Shown: positions 27,548 through 35,894 of the stretch, piece by piece | How positions within the stretch are numbered: position 1 is the stretch's first letter | Layout: each line of letters opens with the position of its first letter | DNA from: an uncultured Tenacibaculum sp. | Lineage (GTDB): Bacteria > Bacteroidota > Bacteroidia > Flavobacteriales > Flavobacteriaceae | Reading direction: 5' to 3' | Assembly: GCF_947498805.1 (NCBI RefSeq) | Contig: NZ_CANMLT010000003.1 | Span: 248,001 to 312,000, forward strand | Length of the DNA: 64,000 nucleotides | Notes under the pieces: generated by a model | What the model saw: only the letters and a program-made list of their open reading frames with translations | Told to the model about the DNA's origin: nothing | Databases searched by the model: none | Made by a program: the position numbers and the translations under genes

Positions 27548-27958
27548 ATGTTTAGTAAAGACAGTAAAAAATCTTCAGGAGAAAAAAAAGTATCAGAAAG
27601 AAATATCATCGGACAAAACACTACTATTACAGGTGATATTATTTCTGAAGGAGACTTTAGAATTGATGGTACGTTAGACGGTACTATCAAAACAGATGGT
27701 AGAGTTATCATTGGTCAATCAGGTTTTATTAAAGGTAAAGTAGAATGTACCAATGCAGATGTTGAAGGTAAATTCTCAGGTGAATTAGCTGTTACCAATA
27801 CGCTTACAGTAAAATCATCAGCTAATATTAACGGTGATGTTATTATTGGTAAATTATCTGTTGAGCCAGGAGCTAGCTTTAACGCTACTTGTTCTATGAA
27901 AGGAGCAGTGAAAGATTTAAACAAAGATGAAACAAAGCGAAAAGAAAAGACCGCTTAA
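27548..27958 (+). CDS. Bactofilin (polymer-forming cytoskeletal protein)
   Basis: A 136-aa bactofilin: short polar ends around a right-handed beta-helix core (about 22-118) with the usual turns TTITGDIISEGDFRIDGTLDG and VEGKFSGELAVTNTLTV. Bactofilins form filaments on the inner face of the membrane that position wall enzymes. Its last 32 bp overlap the atpZ-like gene, placing it at the head of the ATP synthase gene run. Confidence 0.94.
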   Translation: MFSKDSKKSSGEKKVSERNIIGQNTTITGDIISEGDFRIDGTLDGTIKTDGRVIIGQSGFIKGKVECTNADVEGKFSGELAVTNTLTVKSSANINGDVIIGKLSVEPGASFNATCSMKGAVKDLNKDETKRKEKTA

Positions 27959-28160
27959 TAAATACATTCGATTCACAGGAATCGCACTTCAAATGGGTTT
28001 AACCATTTACTTAGGAAGTTTACTAGGTGAATGGTTAGATCAAAAGTTTCCAAACGAGAATCAACTTTACACAAAAATTTGTACACTTGTAGCCGTTTTC
28101 GGAGCCATGCTTTCGGTAATTATACAAGTAACAAAACTTTCAAAAGATAATAATGATTAA
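27927..28160 (+). CDS. AtpZ/AtpI family protein
   Basis: A 77-aa protein with two membrane helices (RFTGIALQMGLTIYLGSLLG and CTLVAVFGAMLSVIIQV), of the AtpZ/AtpI type that precedes F-ATPase genes and aids c-ring assembly or Mg2+ uptake. It overlaps the bactofilin gene by 32 bp and the next gene by 8 bp, so all three are translationally linked. Confidence 0.88.
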   Translation: MKQSEKKRPLNKYIRFTGIALQMGLTIYLGSLLGEWLDQKFPNENQLYTKICTLVAVFGAMLSVIIQVTKLSKDNND

Positions 28161-28542
28161 GCGTATTCTATATTTTACAGTTATAATTCTTGCTGTATTT
28201 GCAATTAGTTTTTTTTCACATGATTATACTTTAAACTCCAAAGAGATCCTTTTATCTTTCTCTTTATTAAAAGTATACAGTTTCCATGTTATCGCAGCTA
28301 TTATAGTTTATGCTATTGTTGAGTTAGTGGCCGATAATTTACCAAACCAAGCAGGCTATGCCTATTTAGCCTCAATTTTCTTAAAGATTGGTTTTTTCGT
28401 TCTTATCTTCCAAGCCTCTATCTTTGCAAATGAAGCACTTAGCAAACCAGAAAGATTTTCTTTGGTAATTCCATTATTCTTATTTTTAATCATTGAAGCA
28501 ATTGCTGTTTCAAAACTCCTGAATAACAAACAGTTTAGTTAA
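28153..28542 (+). CDS. DUF6168-like membrane protein of the ATP synthase cluster
   Basis: A 129-aa protein with four membrane helices (about 5-22, 38-62, 75-95, 104-122). It takes the place of atpI in flavobacterial F-ATPase clusters and matches what is called DUF6168. It overlaps atpZ by 8 bp. Function unknown, presumably assembly of the F0 part. Confidence 0.8.
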   Translation: MIKRILYFTVIILAVFAISFFSHDYTLNSKEILLSFSLLKVYSFHVIAAIIVYAIVELVADNLPNQAGYAYLASIFLKIGFFVLIFQASIFANEALSKPERFSLVIPLFLFLIIEAIAVSKLLNNKQFS

Positions 28543-28597
28543 ATCACTTACAAAATTCCTTAAAAAAACTTTTTAAAAAACTAAGATCAAAAAAGGG

Positions 28598-28627
28598 TTT
28601 GTAGTTTTAATTAATTGTGTACCTTTG
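28598..28627 (+). promoter_or_regulatory. Promoter of the atpB operon
   Basis: TTTG at 28598-28601, 18 nt, then TACCTTTG at 28620-28627. It drives atpB onward with a ~40-nt leader and lies inside the longer atpB reading frame, which argues for the later start. Confidence 0.65.
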
Positions 28628-28668
28628 CACGGAAATTTAGAGAGCATAAATCTATATTTAGTAAAGGT

Positions 28669-29790
28669 ATGATGATAGCAAAAAATTCTATCAAGTTTTT
28701 AACAATACTAGCAATAGTATTTTCTTCGTTCACTGCATATGCAGGAGGTGGTGATTCTTCAGATAAAGGAGGACAGGTAAACACACCAGAAAAAATTAAC
28801 GCGTATATCAAACATCACTTAGCAGATTCGCATGACTTTGCTTTGTATTCGTATACAAACGATGCAGGTGAGCGCAAACATGTTGGGTTTCCATTACCCG
28901 TAATTGTTTGGACAAGCAAAGGTTTAAAAACCTTTATGTCTTCAGCATTTCACCACAATGATGACGGAACAGTAATCGTTGATAAAGGTGATGTGAAATT
29001 AGTAAAGATTCACAGTAAGATTTACGAATTAAACGAAGGAGCTAGTACAGTTTCTTTTGATGAAACACATCATGCAACAAACGCTCATAAAGTATTAGAT
29101 TTCTCTATTACTAAAAGTGTTTTCGGTATGTTATTAGCTGGTTTATTAATCTTTTTAGGTTTTAGCGCTTTAGCTAGAGGTTATAAAAAGGGAGCTATTC
29201 CAACGGGAGTTGGTCGAGTATTAGAGCCGTTAGTACTATACGTAAGAGATGAAATAGCAAGACCAAATATTGGTGAAAAGAAATACAAGAAGTTTATGCC
29301 ATATTTATTAACGGTATTCTTCTTTATCTGGATCTTAAACTTAATGGGATTAACTCCATTAGGGTTTAACGTAACAGGTCAAATTGCAGTTACTATTTGT
29401 TTAGCTTTATTCACATTAGTTATTTATTTATCTAATGGTAGTAAAGATTTCTGGGCACACACATTATGGATGCCAGGAGTACCTGTGATTTTAAGACCAA
29501 TCTTAGCAATTATCGAATTAGTAGGTTTTATTGTAATTAAGCCTTTCTCATTATTAGTGCGTTTATTTGCAAACATTACAGCAGGTCACTTCGTAGTAAT
29601 GAGTTTAATTGCTTTAATGATTACTTTAAAAAATCAATTCGGAGCAGTTGGTTCAACAGGTATTTCATTAGTATTGGCATTATTTATTTCGGTTATCGAA
29701 ATATTAGTAGCGTTCTTACAAGCATTTATTTTTACAATGTTATCGTCTTTATTCATTGGAATGGCGGTAGAAGAACACGAACATCATTAG
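28669..29790 (+). CDS. atpB: F0F1 ATP synthase subunit a
   Basis: 373 aa from ATG 28669; a GTG 54 bp upstream lies in the promoter and is rejected. As in other Bacteroidota the protein has a signal peptide (ending TAYA) and a periplasmic extension of about 125 residues before five to six membrane helices. The essential arginine of the proton path is in PFSLLVRLFANITAGH (Arg298). It forms the half-channels next to the c-ring in the inner membrane. It heads atpB-E-F-H-(499-aa gene)-A-G. Confidence 0.96.
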   Translation: MMIAKNSIKFLTILAIVFSSFTAYAGGGDSSDKGGQVNTPEKINAYIKHHLADSHDFALYSYTNDAGERKHVGFPLPVIVWTSKGLKTFMSSAFHHNDDGTVIVDKGDVKLVKIHSKIYELNEGASTVSFDETHHATNAHKVLDFSITKSVFGMLLAGLLIFLGFSALARGYKKGAIPTGVGRVLEPLVLYVRDEIARPNIGEKKYKKFMPYLLTVFFFIWILNLMGLTPLGFNVTGQIAVTICLALFTLVIYLSNGSKDFWAHTLWMPGVPVILRPILAIIELVGFIVIKPFSLLVRLFANITAGHFVVMSLIALMITLKNQFGAVGSTGISLVLALFISVIEILVAFLQAFIFTMLSSLFIGMAVEEHEHH

Positions 29791-29807
29791 AATAAGAATT
29801 TGTTTAA

Positions 29808-30014
<207 letters not shown>

Positions 30015-30036
30015 TCTCCCAAAGAACAAAAAGAGA

Positions 30037-30076
30037 AAAACATTTTCCTGTAACGGTTGGTTACAGGAAATGTTTT
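30037..30076 (+). terminator. Strong stem-loop between atpE and atpF
   Basis: AAAACATTTTCCTGTAAC pairs with GTTACAGGAAATGTTTT (one bulged base, 5-nt loop), followed by a short T-containing tail. As it lies inside an operon it is more likely a partial terminator or a 3' end that protects a short atpB-atpE message. Confidence 0.75.
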
Positions 30077-30121
30077 CAAATTAAACAAAACAGAATTTTA
30101 AAAGAATAAATTACATATATA

Positions 30122-30622
30122 ATGGATCAGTTATTAAATGATTTTTCTCCAGGGTTATTTTTCATGCAAGTGATAATCCTTCTTGTATTACTATTTTTAT
30201 TAGGTAAGTTTGCTTGGAAACCAATTTTAGCTTCATTAACAGAACGTGAAGAAGGTATTCAAAATGCATTAGACGCTGCTGAACAAGCAAAGAAAGAAAT
30301 GCAAAACTTACAAGCTGATAACGATAGATTATTAAAAGAAGCTAGAGCAGAAAGAGATGCTATGTTAAAAGAAGCTCGTGAGATTAAAGATAAGATCGTT
30401 GCTGATGCTAAAGAAGAGGCTTCAGAAGAAGGAGCTAAATTAATTGAAAACGCAAAGGCTTCAATTGAGCAAGAAAAGCAAGCAGCTTTAGCACATGTTA
30501 AAAAGCAAGTAGCTGAACTATCTATTGGTATAGCTCAAACTGTTGTTAAAAAAGAATTAGCTTCACAAGACGATCAATTAAAGCTTGTTGAAGGAATGTT
30601 AGAAGACGTTACTTTAAACTAA
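30122..30622 (+). CDS. atpF: F0F1 ATP synthase subunit b
   Basis: A 166-aa subunit b: one N-terminal membrane helix (about 12-32, FMQVIILLVLLFLLGKFAW) and a long charged coiled coil that forms the peripheral stalk. Start and length are normal. It lies 7 bp before atpH. Confidence 0.96.
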   Translation: MDQLLNDFSPGLFFMQVIILLVLLFLLGKFAWKPILASLTEREEGIQNALDAAEQAKKEMQNLQADNDRLLKEARAERDAMLKEAREIKDKIVADAKEEASEEGAKLIENAKASIEQEKQAALAHVKKQVAELSIGIAQTVVKKELASQDDQLKLVEGMLEDVTLN

Positions 30623-30629
30623 TCACTCA

Positions 30630-31187
30630 ATGAAAGCAGCAAGACCAGCATTACGTTACGCAAAAGCAATCTTAAACCTAGCTAAAGAGTCAGGTAAAGA
30701 AACAGAGGTGAATGAAAACATGAAGTTTATCATTGACACGATTGCTGGAAGTAGCGATTTAGATGCAATGCTTAAGAGCCCTGTGATTAAAGCTGCAGAT
30801 AAGCGTAAAGTATTAACTGCACTTTTCGGGGAAAATGTAAATAACATCATTAAAGGTTTGTTTAACTTATTAGAAGAAAACAAACGTATGTTAATGTTAG
30901 AACCTATTGCTAAGCAATACTCTGTTATTTACGATTACTACAAAAGCATGCAAGTAGCAAAGGTTACTACCGCAGTACCTTTAACTAATGAATTAGAAGC
31001 AAAAGTATTGGCTAAGATCGAAGAGATCACAGGAAACAAAGCTAATATTGAAAATATAATAAATCCAGATATTATAGGAGGATTTATTTTACGTGTTGGA
31101 GATGTACAGTATGATGCTAGTATTTCTAACCATTTTAACGAATTGAAAAGAGAGTTTGACAATAGTCATTACATCCCTAAGATCTAA
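30630..31187 (+). CDS. atpH: F0F1 ATP synthase subunit delta
   Basis: A 185-aa delta subunit (OSCP): ARPALRYAKAILNLAKESG at the start and the C-terminal NPDIIGGFILRVGDVQYDAS motif. It joins the b-stalk to the top of F1. An unrelated exported-protein gene follows 5 bp later, between atpH and atpA. Confidence 0.96.
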   Translation: MKAARPALRYAKAILNLAKESGKETEVNENMKFIIDTIAGSSDLDAMLKSPVIKAADKRKVLTALFGENVNNIIKGLFNLLEENKRMLMLEPIAKQYSVIYDYYKSMQVAKVTTAVPLTNELEAKVLAKIEEITGNKANIENIINPDIIGGFILRVGDVQYDASISNHFNELKREFDNSHYIPKI

Positions 31188-31192
31188 TTGCA

Positions 31193-32692
31193 ATGAAAAA
31201 GTTTAGTCAGTATTTATTTATTAGTTTCTTCTTTTTATCTCTTGCCTCTTTTGGCCAGAAGGTGAAAATTAAAAAAGGAAAAGTTTTAGTTGATAAAGTA
31301 GCATCTGCTTTATTTAAAGAAGAAGGTAGACATGAATATTTATATTCTGATTTAAACACAAAAGCTCCTGTTTTTAAAGCGAAATTAGTAGGTAAAAAAG
31401 TTACCAACGAATTGACAAAACAGTGGTTAGAAGTTTCATTACCTGATGGAAGTAAAACAACAGAAGTTGCGTATGAAATTTTAAGTTTTTCATTAAGCAT
31501 GAAAAAGATTATAAGCTATCTTTTTGTAAAAAAGTATAAACTTATAAAACAAGGAGGAATTGACAATGATGCTGTTACAGCTTTCTTTAATGAAGAAAGA
31601 CCTTCTATTTCAAAAGAAGTTGATGAACTTATCAAAAATGAAGTTCAAAAAGAGCAAGCAATTGCTGGTATTACAGGTTTTGAAGTAGATACAAAAAGGA
31701 ATTATATCTTTAAAGATTCTATTCCTTATGGAAAAGATAGAAGAGGGAGTATTTCTTCGGAAGACTTAGAAGCATATGATAATTACTTAGGTTATTATCA
31801 TTTATTAAGTAATGGACAAACTAATTTTAAAGGTATTTCAACACTTAAGTTCTATGATTTATCTAGAAGAAATGTTGCCATTGCTAATTTTGGAAACTTT
31901 GGAGATGCAACTATTGATTTTCCTTTTTTAAATGATGGAAAAGGTGCAAAAGTAAAATATAAATCTTCTGTTCCTTTTATAGATAGAGGATCTGAAGCAC
32001 AACATAAACTGATAGACGAGGCTTTAAGACATATTATTTATAATGGTGTAACTTTAGGAAACCAGTATAAAGACGAGCAAAAAGCTAAAAAACAGGTTGA
32101 GATTGCTAAGTATGAAGAGGCAATGAAACAATCTAATAATGTTTATCATGAAATTGGTTATTACGAAACTAAATCGGGCCAAAAAATAAATGGTCTTATT
32201 ACCATTATTTACTCAAAACTAAACGGTTTTACGTTTGCACATGAAGATGCCGTTGTTCCAAATGGTGAATATGGTAAGTATTTACATGTAAGAAAACTAA
32301 AAGATAGTGGTAATGTTCCAGTTAAGATAAAGGCTAAGTCGCGTATTAAGGCTTGCTTTATTGACGGAAAGCCTTGTTTTAGAGGAGTTAGATTAAGTAC
32401 TTTAAAGGGTTATAGATATTTAGAAATCGTAGAAGAATTAGATAAAATAGGAGTATACAAAACTTATAAATCTAATGCTTTTTATATTTCTTTATTTAAC
32501 AACCCGGAAAAACGTAATGCGTTAAGAGTTACAGAATCTACTGCCTTAATCAAATTAGGTAAAGAAGATATTAATAAGAAATTAGAAGATTTTTTAGGTA
32601 AGTGTTATAAACCTGAGTATAAAAACTTAAATATGCAGGATTTAGACGATGTTTTAAAACTAGCTAAAGATTATAATAACACTTGTAATTAA
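31193..32692 (+). CDS. Exported protein of unknown function inserted between atpH and atpA
   Basis: A 499-aa protein with a signal peptide (1-21, LASFGQ). No domain is recognised. The first ~100 residues and the ~310-400 stretch look beta-rich (KVKIKKGKVLVDKV; GYYETKSGQKINGLITIIYS), with a helical middle; the C-terminus ends YNNTCN. It starts 5 bp after atpH and stops 27 bp before atpA, so it must be cotranscribed with the ATP synthase. It is not an ATPase subunit. A similar exported-protein style is common in Flavobacteriaceae, but its place here is unusual. Recent insertion is plausible, though no insertion scar or repeat is visible. Confidence 0.8.
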   Translation: MKKFSQYLFISFFFLSLASFGQKVKIKKGKVLVDKVASALFKEEGRHEYLYSDLNTKAPVFKAKLVGKKVTNELTKQWLEVSLPDGSKTTEVAYEILSFSLSMKKIISYLFVKKYKLIKQGGIDNDAVTAFFNEERPSISKEVDELIKNEVQKEQAIAGITGFEVDTKRNYIFKDSIPYGKDRRGSISSEDLEAYDNYLGYYHLLSNGQTNFKGISTLKFYDLSRRNVAIANFGNFGDATIDFPFLNDGKGAKVKYKSSVPFIDRGSEAQHKLIDEALRHIIYNGVTLGNQYKDEQKAKKQVEIAKYEEAMKQSNNVYHEIGYYETKSGQKINGLITIIYSKLNGFTFAHEDAVVPNGEYGKYLHVRKLKDSGNVPVKIKAKSRIKACFIDGKPCFRGVRLSTLKGYRYLEIVEELDKIGVYKTYKSNAFYISLFNNPEKRNALRVTESTALIKLGKEDINKKLEDFLGKCYKPEYKNLNMQDLDDVLKLAKDYNNTCN

Positions 32693-32719
32693 ATTTAATT
32701 ATACATCAAATTATATAAG

Positions 32720-34300
32720 ATGGCAGCAATTAAACCAGCTGAAGTATCAGCAATTTTAAAGGAACAATTAACAAATTTCGAAGCGAAAGCTACGTTAAAC
32801 GAAGTTGGAACTGTATTACAAGTGGGTGATGGTATTGCTCGTGTATACGGTTTATCAAATGTTCAATATGGTGAATTAGTAGATTTTGGTAACGGTTTAG
32901 AAGGAATCGTACTAAACTTAGAGGAAGACAATGTTGGTGTGGTATTATTAGGATCATCGACAGGAGTAAGTGAAGGATCTACAGTAAAACGTACAGAAAG
33001 AATTGCTTCTTTAAAAGTTGGAGAAGGAATTGTTGGACGTGTAGTAGATACGTTAGGTAACCCAATCGATGGTAAAGGACCAATCGAAGGTGAAACTTAC
33101 GAGATGCCATTAGAGCGTAAAGCTCCTGGGGTAATCTACCGTCAACCAGTAACTGAACCATTACAAACAGGTGTTAAGTCTGTAGATGCAATGATTCCTA
33201 TTGGACGTGGACAACGTGAGTTAATCATTGGAGACCGTCAAACTGGTAAATCAACAGTTGCCATTGATACTATCTTAAATCAAAAGGAGTTTTACGATGC
33301 AGGTGAGCCAGTTTACTGTATTTATGTTGCAGTAGGACAAAAAGGTTCTACCGTTGCTGCAATCGCAAACATGTTAGAAGAAAAAGGAGCTTTAGCTTAT
33401 ACTACTATTGTAGCTGCTAACGCATCTGACCCTGCACCAATGCAGGTATATGCTCCATTCGCAGGAGCTGCAATCGGAGAATATTTCCGTGATACTGGTA
33501 GACCAGCTTTAATTGTTTATGATGATTTATCTAAGCAAGCAGTTGCTTACCGTGAGGTATCTTTATTATTACGTCGTCCACCAGGACGTGAGGCGTATCC
33601 TGGAGACGTTTTCTACTTACACTCTAGATTATTAGAGCGTGCTGCAAAAGTAATTAATGATGATGCTATTGCTGCTGAAATGAACGACTTACCAGAATCG
33701 TTAAAAGGTAAAGTAAAAGGTGGTGGTTCTTTAACTGCATTACCAATTATTGAAACTCAAGCTGGAGACGTTTCTGCATATATTCCAACAAACGTAATTT
33801 CGATTACTGATGGACAGATTTTCTTAGAGTCTGATTTATTCAACTCAGGTGTGCGTCCTGCAATTAACGTAGGTATTTCTGTATCTCGTGTAGGAGGTTC
33901 TGCTCAGATTAAATCAATGAAAAAAGTATCTGGTACATTAAAATTAGACCAAGCTCAATACCGTGAATTAGAAGCATTCGCAAAGTTTGGTTCTGACTTA
34001 GATGCAGCTACTATGAACGTTATCTCTAAAGGTAAGCGTAACGTAGAGATCTTAAAGCAAAATCAAGGAGATCCTTTTACTGTTGAAGATCAAGTTGCAA
34101 TTATCTATGCAGGTTCTAAAAACTTATTAAAAGATGTACCTGTAAACAAAGTAAAAGAATTCGAAGCTAACTATATCGAGTACTTAAACGCTAAGCACAG
34201 AGATACGTTAGACACTTTAAAAGCTGGGAAATTAACTGACGAAGCAGTAGCTGTATTAGAAGACGCTGCTAAGGAGATTTCAGCTAAGTATACAGCTTAA
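32720..34300 (+). CDS. atpA: F0F1 ATP synthase subunit alpha
   Basis: A 526-aa alpha subunit. The non-catalytic nucleotide site P-loop GDRQTGKS is near residues 172-179, with [13 protein letters not shown] before it; the [14 protein letters not shown] signature lies in the C-terminal third. Normal length and start ([10 protein letters not shown]). A GC-rich hairpin separates it from atpG. Confidence 0.98.
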   Translation: MAAIKPAEVSAILKEQLTNFEAKATLNEVGTVLQVGDGIARVYGLSNVQYGELVDFGNGLEGIVLNLEEDNVGVVLLGSSTGVSEGSTVKRTERIASLKVGEGIVGRVVDTLGNPIDGKGPIEGETYEMPLERKAPGVIYRQPVTEPLQTGVKSVDAMIPIGRGQRELIIGDRQTGKSTVAIDTILNQKEFYDAGEPVYCIYVAVGQKGSTVAAIANMLEEKGALAYTTIVAANASDPAPMQVYAPFAGAAIGEYFRDTGRPALIVYDDLSKQAVAYREVSLLLRRPPGREAYPGDVFYLHSRLLERAAKVINDDAIAAEMNDLPESLKGKVKGGGSLTALPIIETQAGDVSAYIPTNVISITDGQIFLESDLFNSGVRPAINVGISVSRVGGSAQIKSMKKVSGTLKLDQAQYRELEAFAKFGSDLDAATMNVISKGKRNVEILKQNQGDPFTVEDQVAIIYAGSKNLLKDVPVNKVKEFEANYIEYLNAKHRDTLDTLKAGKLTDEAVAVLEDAAKEISAKYTA

Positions 34301-34317
34301 TAAACAAGAAAAATAAC

Positions 34318-34344
34318 TTCCCGCTTTCGGGCGGGAGCTTTTAT
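34318..34344 (+). terminator. GC-rich hairpin between atpA and atpG
   Basis: CCCGC / GCGGG stem (34320-34324 and 34331-34335), then AGCTTTTATAATTTT. It stands out in this A/T-rich DNA. It may partly terminate the atp message after alpha, or give a processed 3' end. Confidence 0.65.
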
Positions 34345-34363
34345 AATTTTAAGTTCAAATTAG

Positions 34364-35224
34364 ATGGCAAACTTAAAAGAAATACGTAACAGAATTACTT
34401 CAATTGGATCAACAATGCAGATTACCTCTGCCATGAAAATGGTATCGGCTGCTAAGTTGAAAAAAGCTCAAGATGCAATTACGGCAATGCGCCCATATTC
34501 ATCTAAGCTTACTGAATTATTACAAAGCTTAAGCGCTACTTTAGACAGTGATGCCGGTGGAGTATACTCAACTCAAAGAGAAGTAAACAAAGTATTATTA
34601 GTAGTTGTAACTTCTAACAGAGGTTTATGTGGTGGTTTTAACTCTTCTATTGTGAAACAAACAGTTAAAACAATCAATGAAAAATACAATAATGCTACTG
34701 TTGAATTATTAACTATTGGTAAAAAAGGAAACGATATATTATCAAAAGAATACAATGTTATTGACAGCAGAAATGATGTTTTTGATAACTTAACTTTCGA
34801 TAATGTTTCTGGTATTGCTGAACAGTTAATGGATTTATATGTTGATGGATCTTACGATAAAATCGAAGTTATTTATAACAGATTTAAGAACGCTGCAACT
34901 CAAATTCCTCAGGTAGAGCAATTCTTGCCTATTAAGCCTGTAGAAGCTGATGCAAACGTAAACTTAGACTATATCTTCGAACCATCGAAAGAAGAAATCG
35001 TTTTAGAATTAATTCCAAAGTCATTAAAAACTCAGTTATACAAGTCAGTACGTGATTCATTTGCTGCCGAACACGGTGCTCGTATGACTGCAATGCACAA
35101 AGCAACTGATAATGCTAAGGAATTACGTGACGATTTAAAGTTAACTTATAACAAAGCACGTCAAGCTGCAATTACAGGAGAAATCTTAGAGATTGTAGGT
35201 GGTGCTGAAGCATTAAACAACTAG
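34364..35224 (+). CDS. atpG: F0F1 ATP synthase subunit gamma
   Basis: A 286-aa gamma subunit: N-terminal helix RNRITSIGSTMQITSAMKMV and C-terminal ARQAAITGEILEIVGGAEAL form the rotor coiled coil; VTSNRGLCGGFN is the conserved middle segment. It is the last gene of the run; beta and epsilon (atpD, atpC) are not here and normally lie elsewhere in these genomes. Confidence 0.97.
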   Translation: MANLKEIRNRITSIGSTMQITSAMKMVSAAKLKKAQDAITAMRPYSSKLTELLQSLSATLDSDAGGVYSTQREVNKVLLVVVTSNRGLCGGFNSSIVKQTVKTINEKYNNATVELLTIGKKGNDILSKEYNVIDSRNDVFDNLTFDNVSGIAEQLMDLYVDGSYDKIEVIYNRFKNAATQIPQVEQFLPIKPVEADANVNLDYIFEPSKEEIVLELIPKSLKTQLYKSVRDSFAAEHGARMTAMHKATDNAKELRDDLKLTYNKARQAAITGEILEIVGGAEALNN

Positions 35225-35254
35225 ACTTTTAATTAAATAAAGGTCACATAATAT

Positions 35255-35287
35255 AAAAAACGAACCATAATGGTTCGTTTTTTTTTG
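35255..35287 (+). terminator. Intrinsic terminator of the atp operon
   Basis: AAAAAACGAACCAT / ATGGTTCGTTTTTT perfect stem running into a T-run. Confidence 0.92.
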
Positions 35288-35301
35288 AAACTAAAAACGC
35301 T

Positions 35302-35844
35302 ATGAAACACACATTTATTATTGTAGTTATACTATATTCAACTTCTTTATTTTCTCAATCTCAAGAAGCTAATTATGCTACTGAAAATGAAGTTAAATTA
35401 CCTGAAATTAAATCTATCAATGAAATAAAGGACGTTCCTTTTAAAATAATAGAGGAGGTTCCTGTACATCCCAAATGCAAAAGGTTCAAAACAAATTCAG
35501 AAAAGAAAAAATGTCTTAATATCATGATGATAAAGCATGTTCAAAGACATTTTAATCATAAAATGATAAGTTGTTTAGAAACCAAACTTGTCTATGATGA
35601 AGCTACTCAGAAAGAGGAACTTAGATGTGTTAGTTTAAAACCAGGAAAAAAAAGAATTTATGTTCAGTTTAAAATTGACATCACAGGGAAAATAATAGAC
35701 ATTCATGTTAGGGCTCCTCACCCTAAGTTAGAACAAGAAGCTATTAGAGTTGTGAAAAAACTACCAAAAATGAAACCCGGTAAGCAAAAAGGCAAACCTG
35801 TAAGAGTAGGTTATACCCTACCTATTACATTTAATGTAGAATAA
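35302..35844 (+). CDS. Secreted TonB C-terminal-domain protein
   Basis: A 180-aa protein with a signal peptide (1-18, LFSQ). The C-terminal ~85 residues match the TonB C-terminal domain (VQFKIDITGKIIDIHV, then EAIRVVKKLPKMKPGKQKGK and RVGYTLPITFNV). The N-terminal half holds Cys53 and further Cys residues but no proline-rich spanner and no membrane anchor, so it is not a classical TonB; such short forms are common in Bacteroidota and their role is unclear. Monocistronic, between two terminators. Confidence 0.88.
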   Translation: MKHTFIIVVILYSTSLFSQSQEANYATENEVKLPEIKSINEIKDVPFKIIEEVPVHPKCKRFKTNSEKKKCLNIMMIKHVQRHFNHKMISCLETKLVYDEATQKEELRCVSLKPGKKRIYVQFKIDITGKIIDIHVRAPHPKLEQEAIRVVKKLPKMKPGKQKGKPVRVGYTLPITFNVE

Positions 35845-35851
35845 AATCTTC

Positions 35852-35894
35852 AAACTCGTTAAATCTCCTTTTAGTTTTTTAACGAGTTTTTTAA
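35852..35894. terminator. Bidirectional terminator between the TonB-like gene and dxs
   Basis: AAACTCGTTAAA ... TTTAACGAGTTT with T/A runs on both sides. It serves the plus-strand gene and overlaps the last codons of convergent dxs. Confidence 0.8.

Noticed and set aside
28615-28668. 18-residue extension of subunit a starting with GTG
   Set aside because: It covers the TACCTTTG promoter element; the signal peptide begins at ATG 28669.
34318-34344. End of the atp operon at the hairpin after atpA
   Set aside because: atpG follows 20 bp later with no promoter seen and a stronger terminator ends the run at 35255-35287, so it is kept as an internal hairpin.
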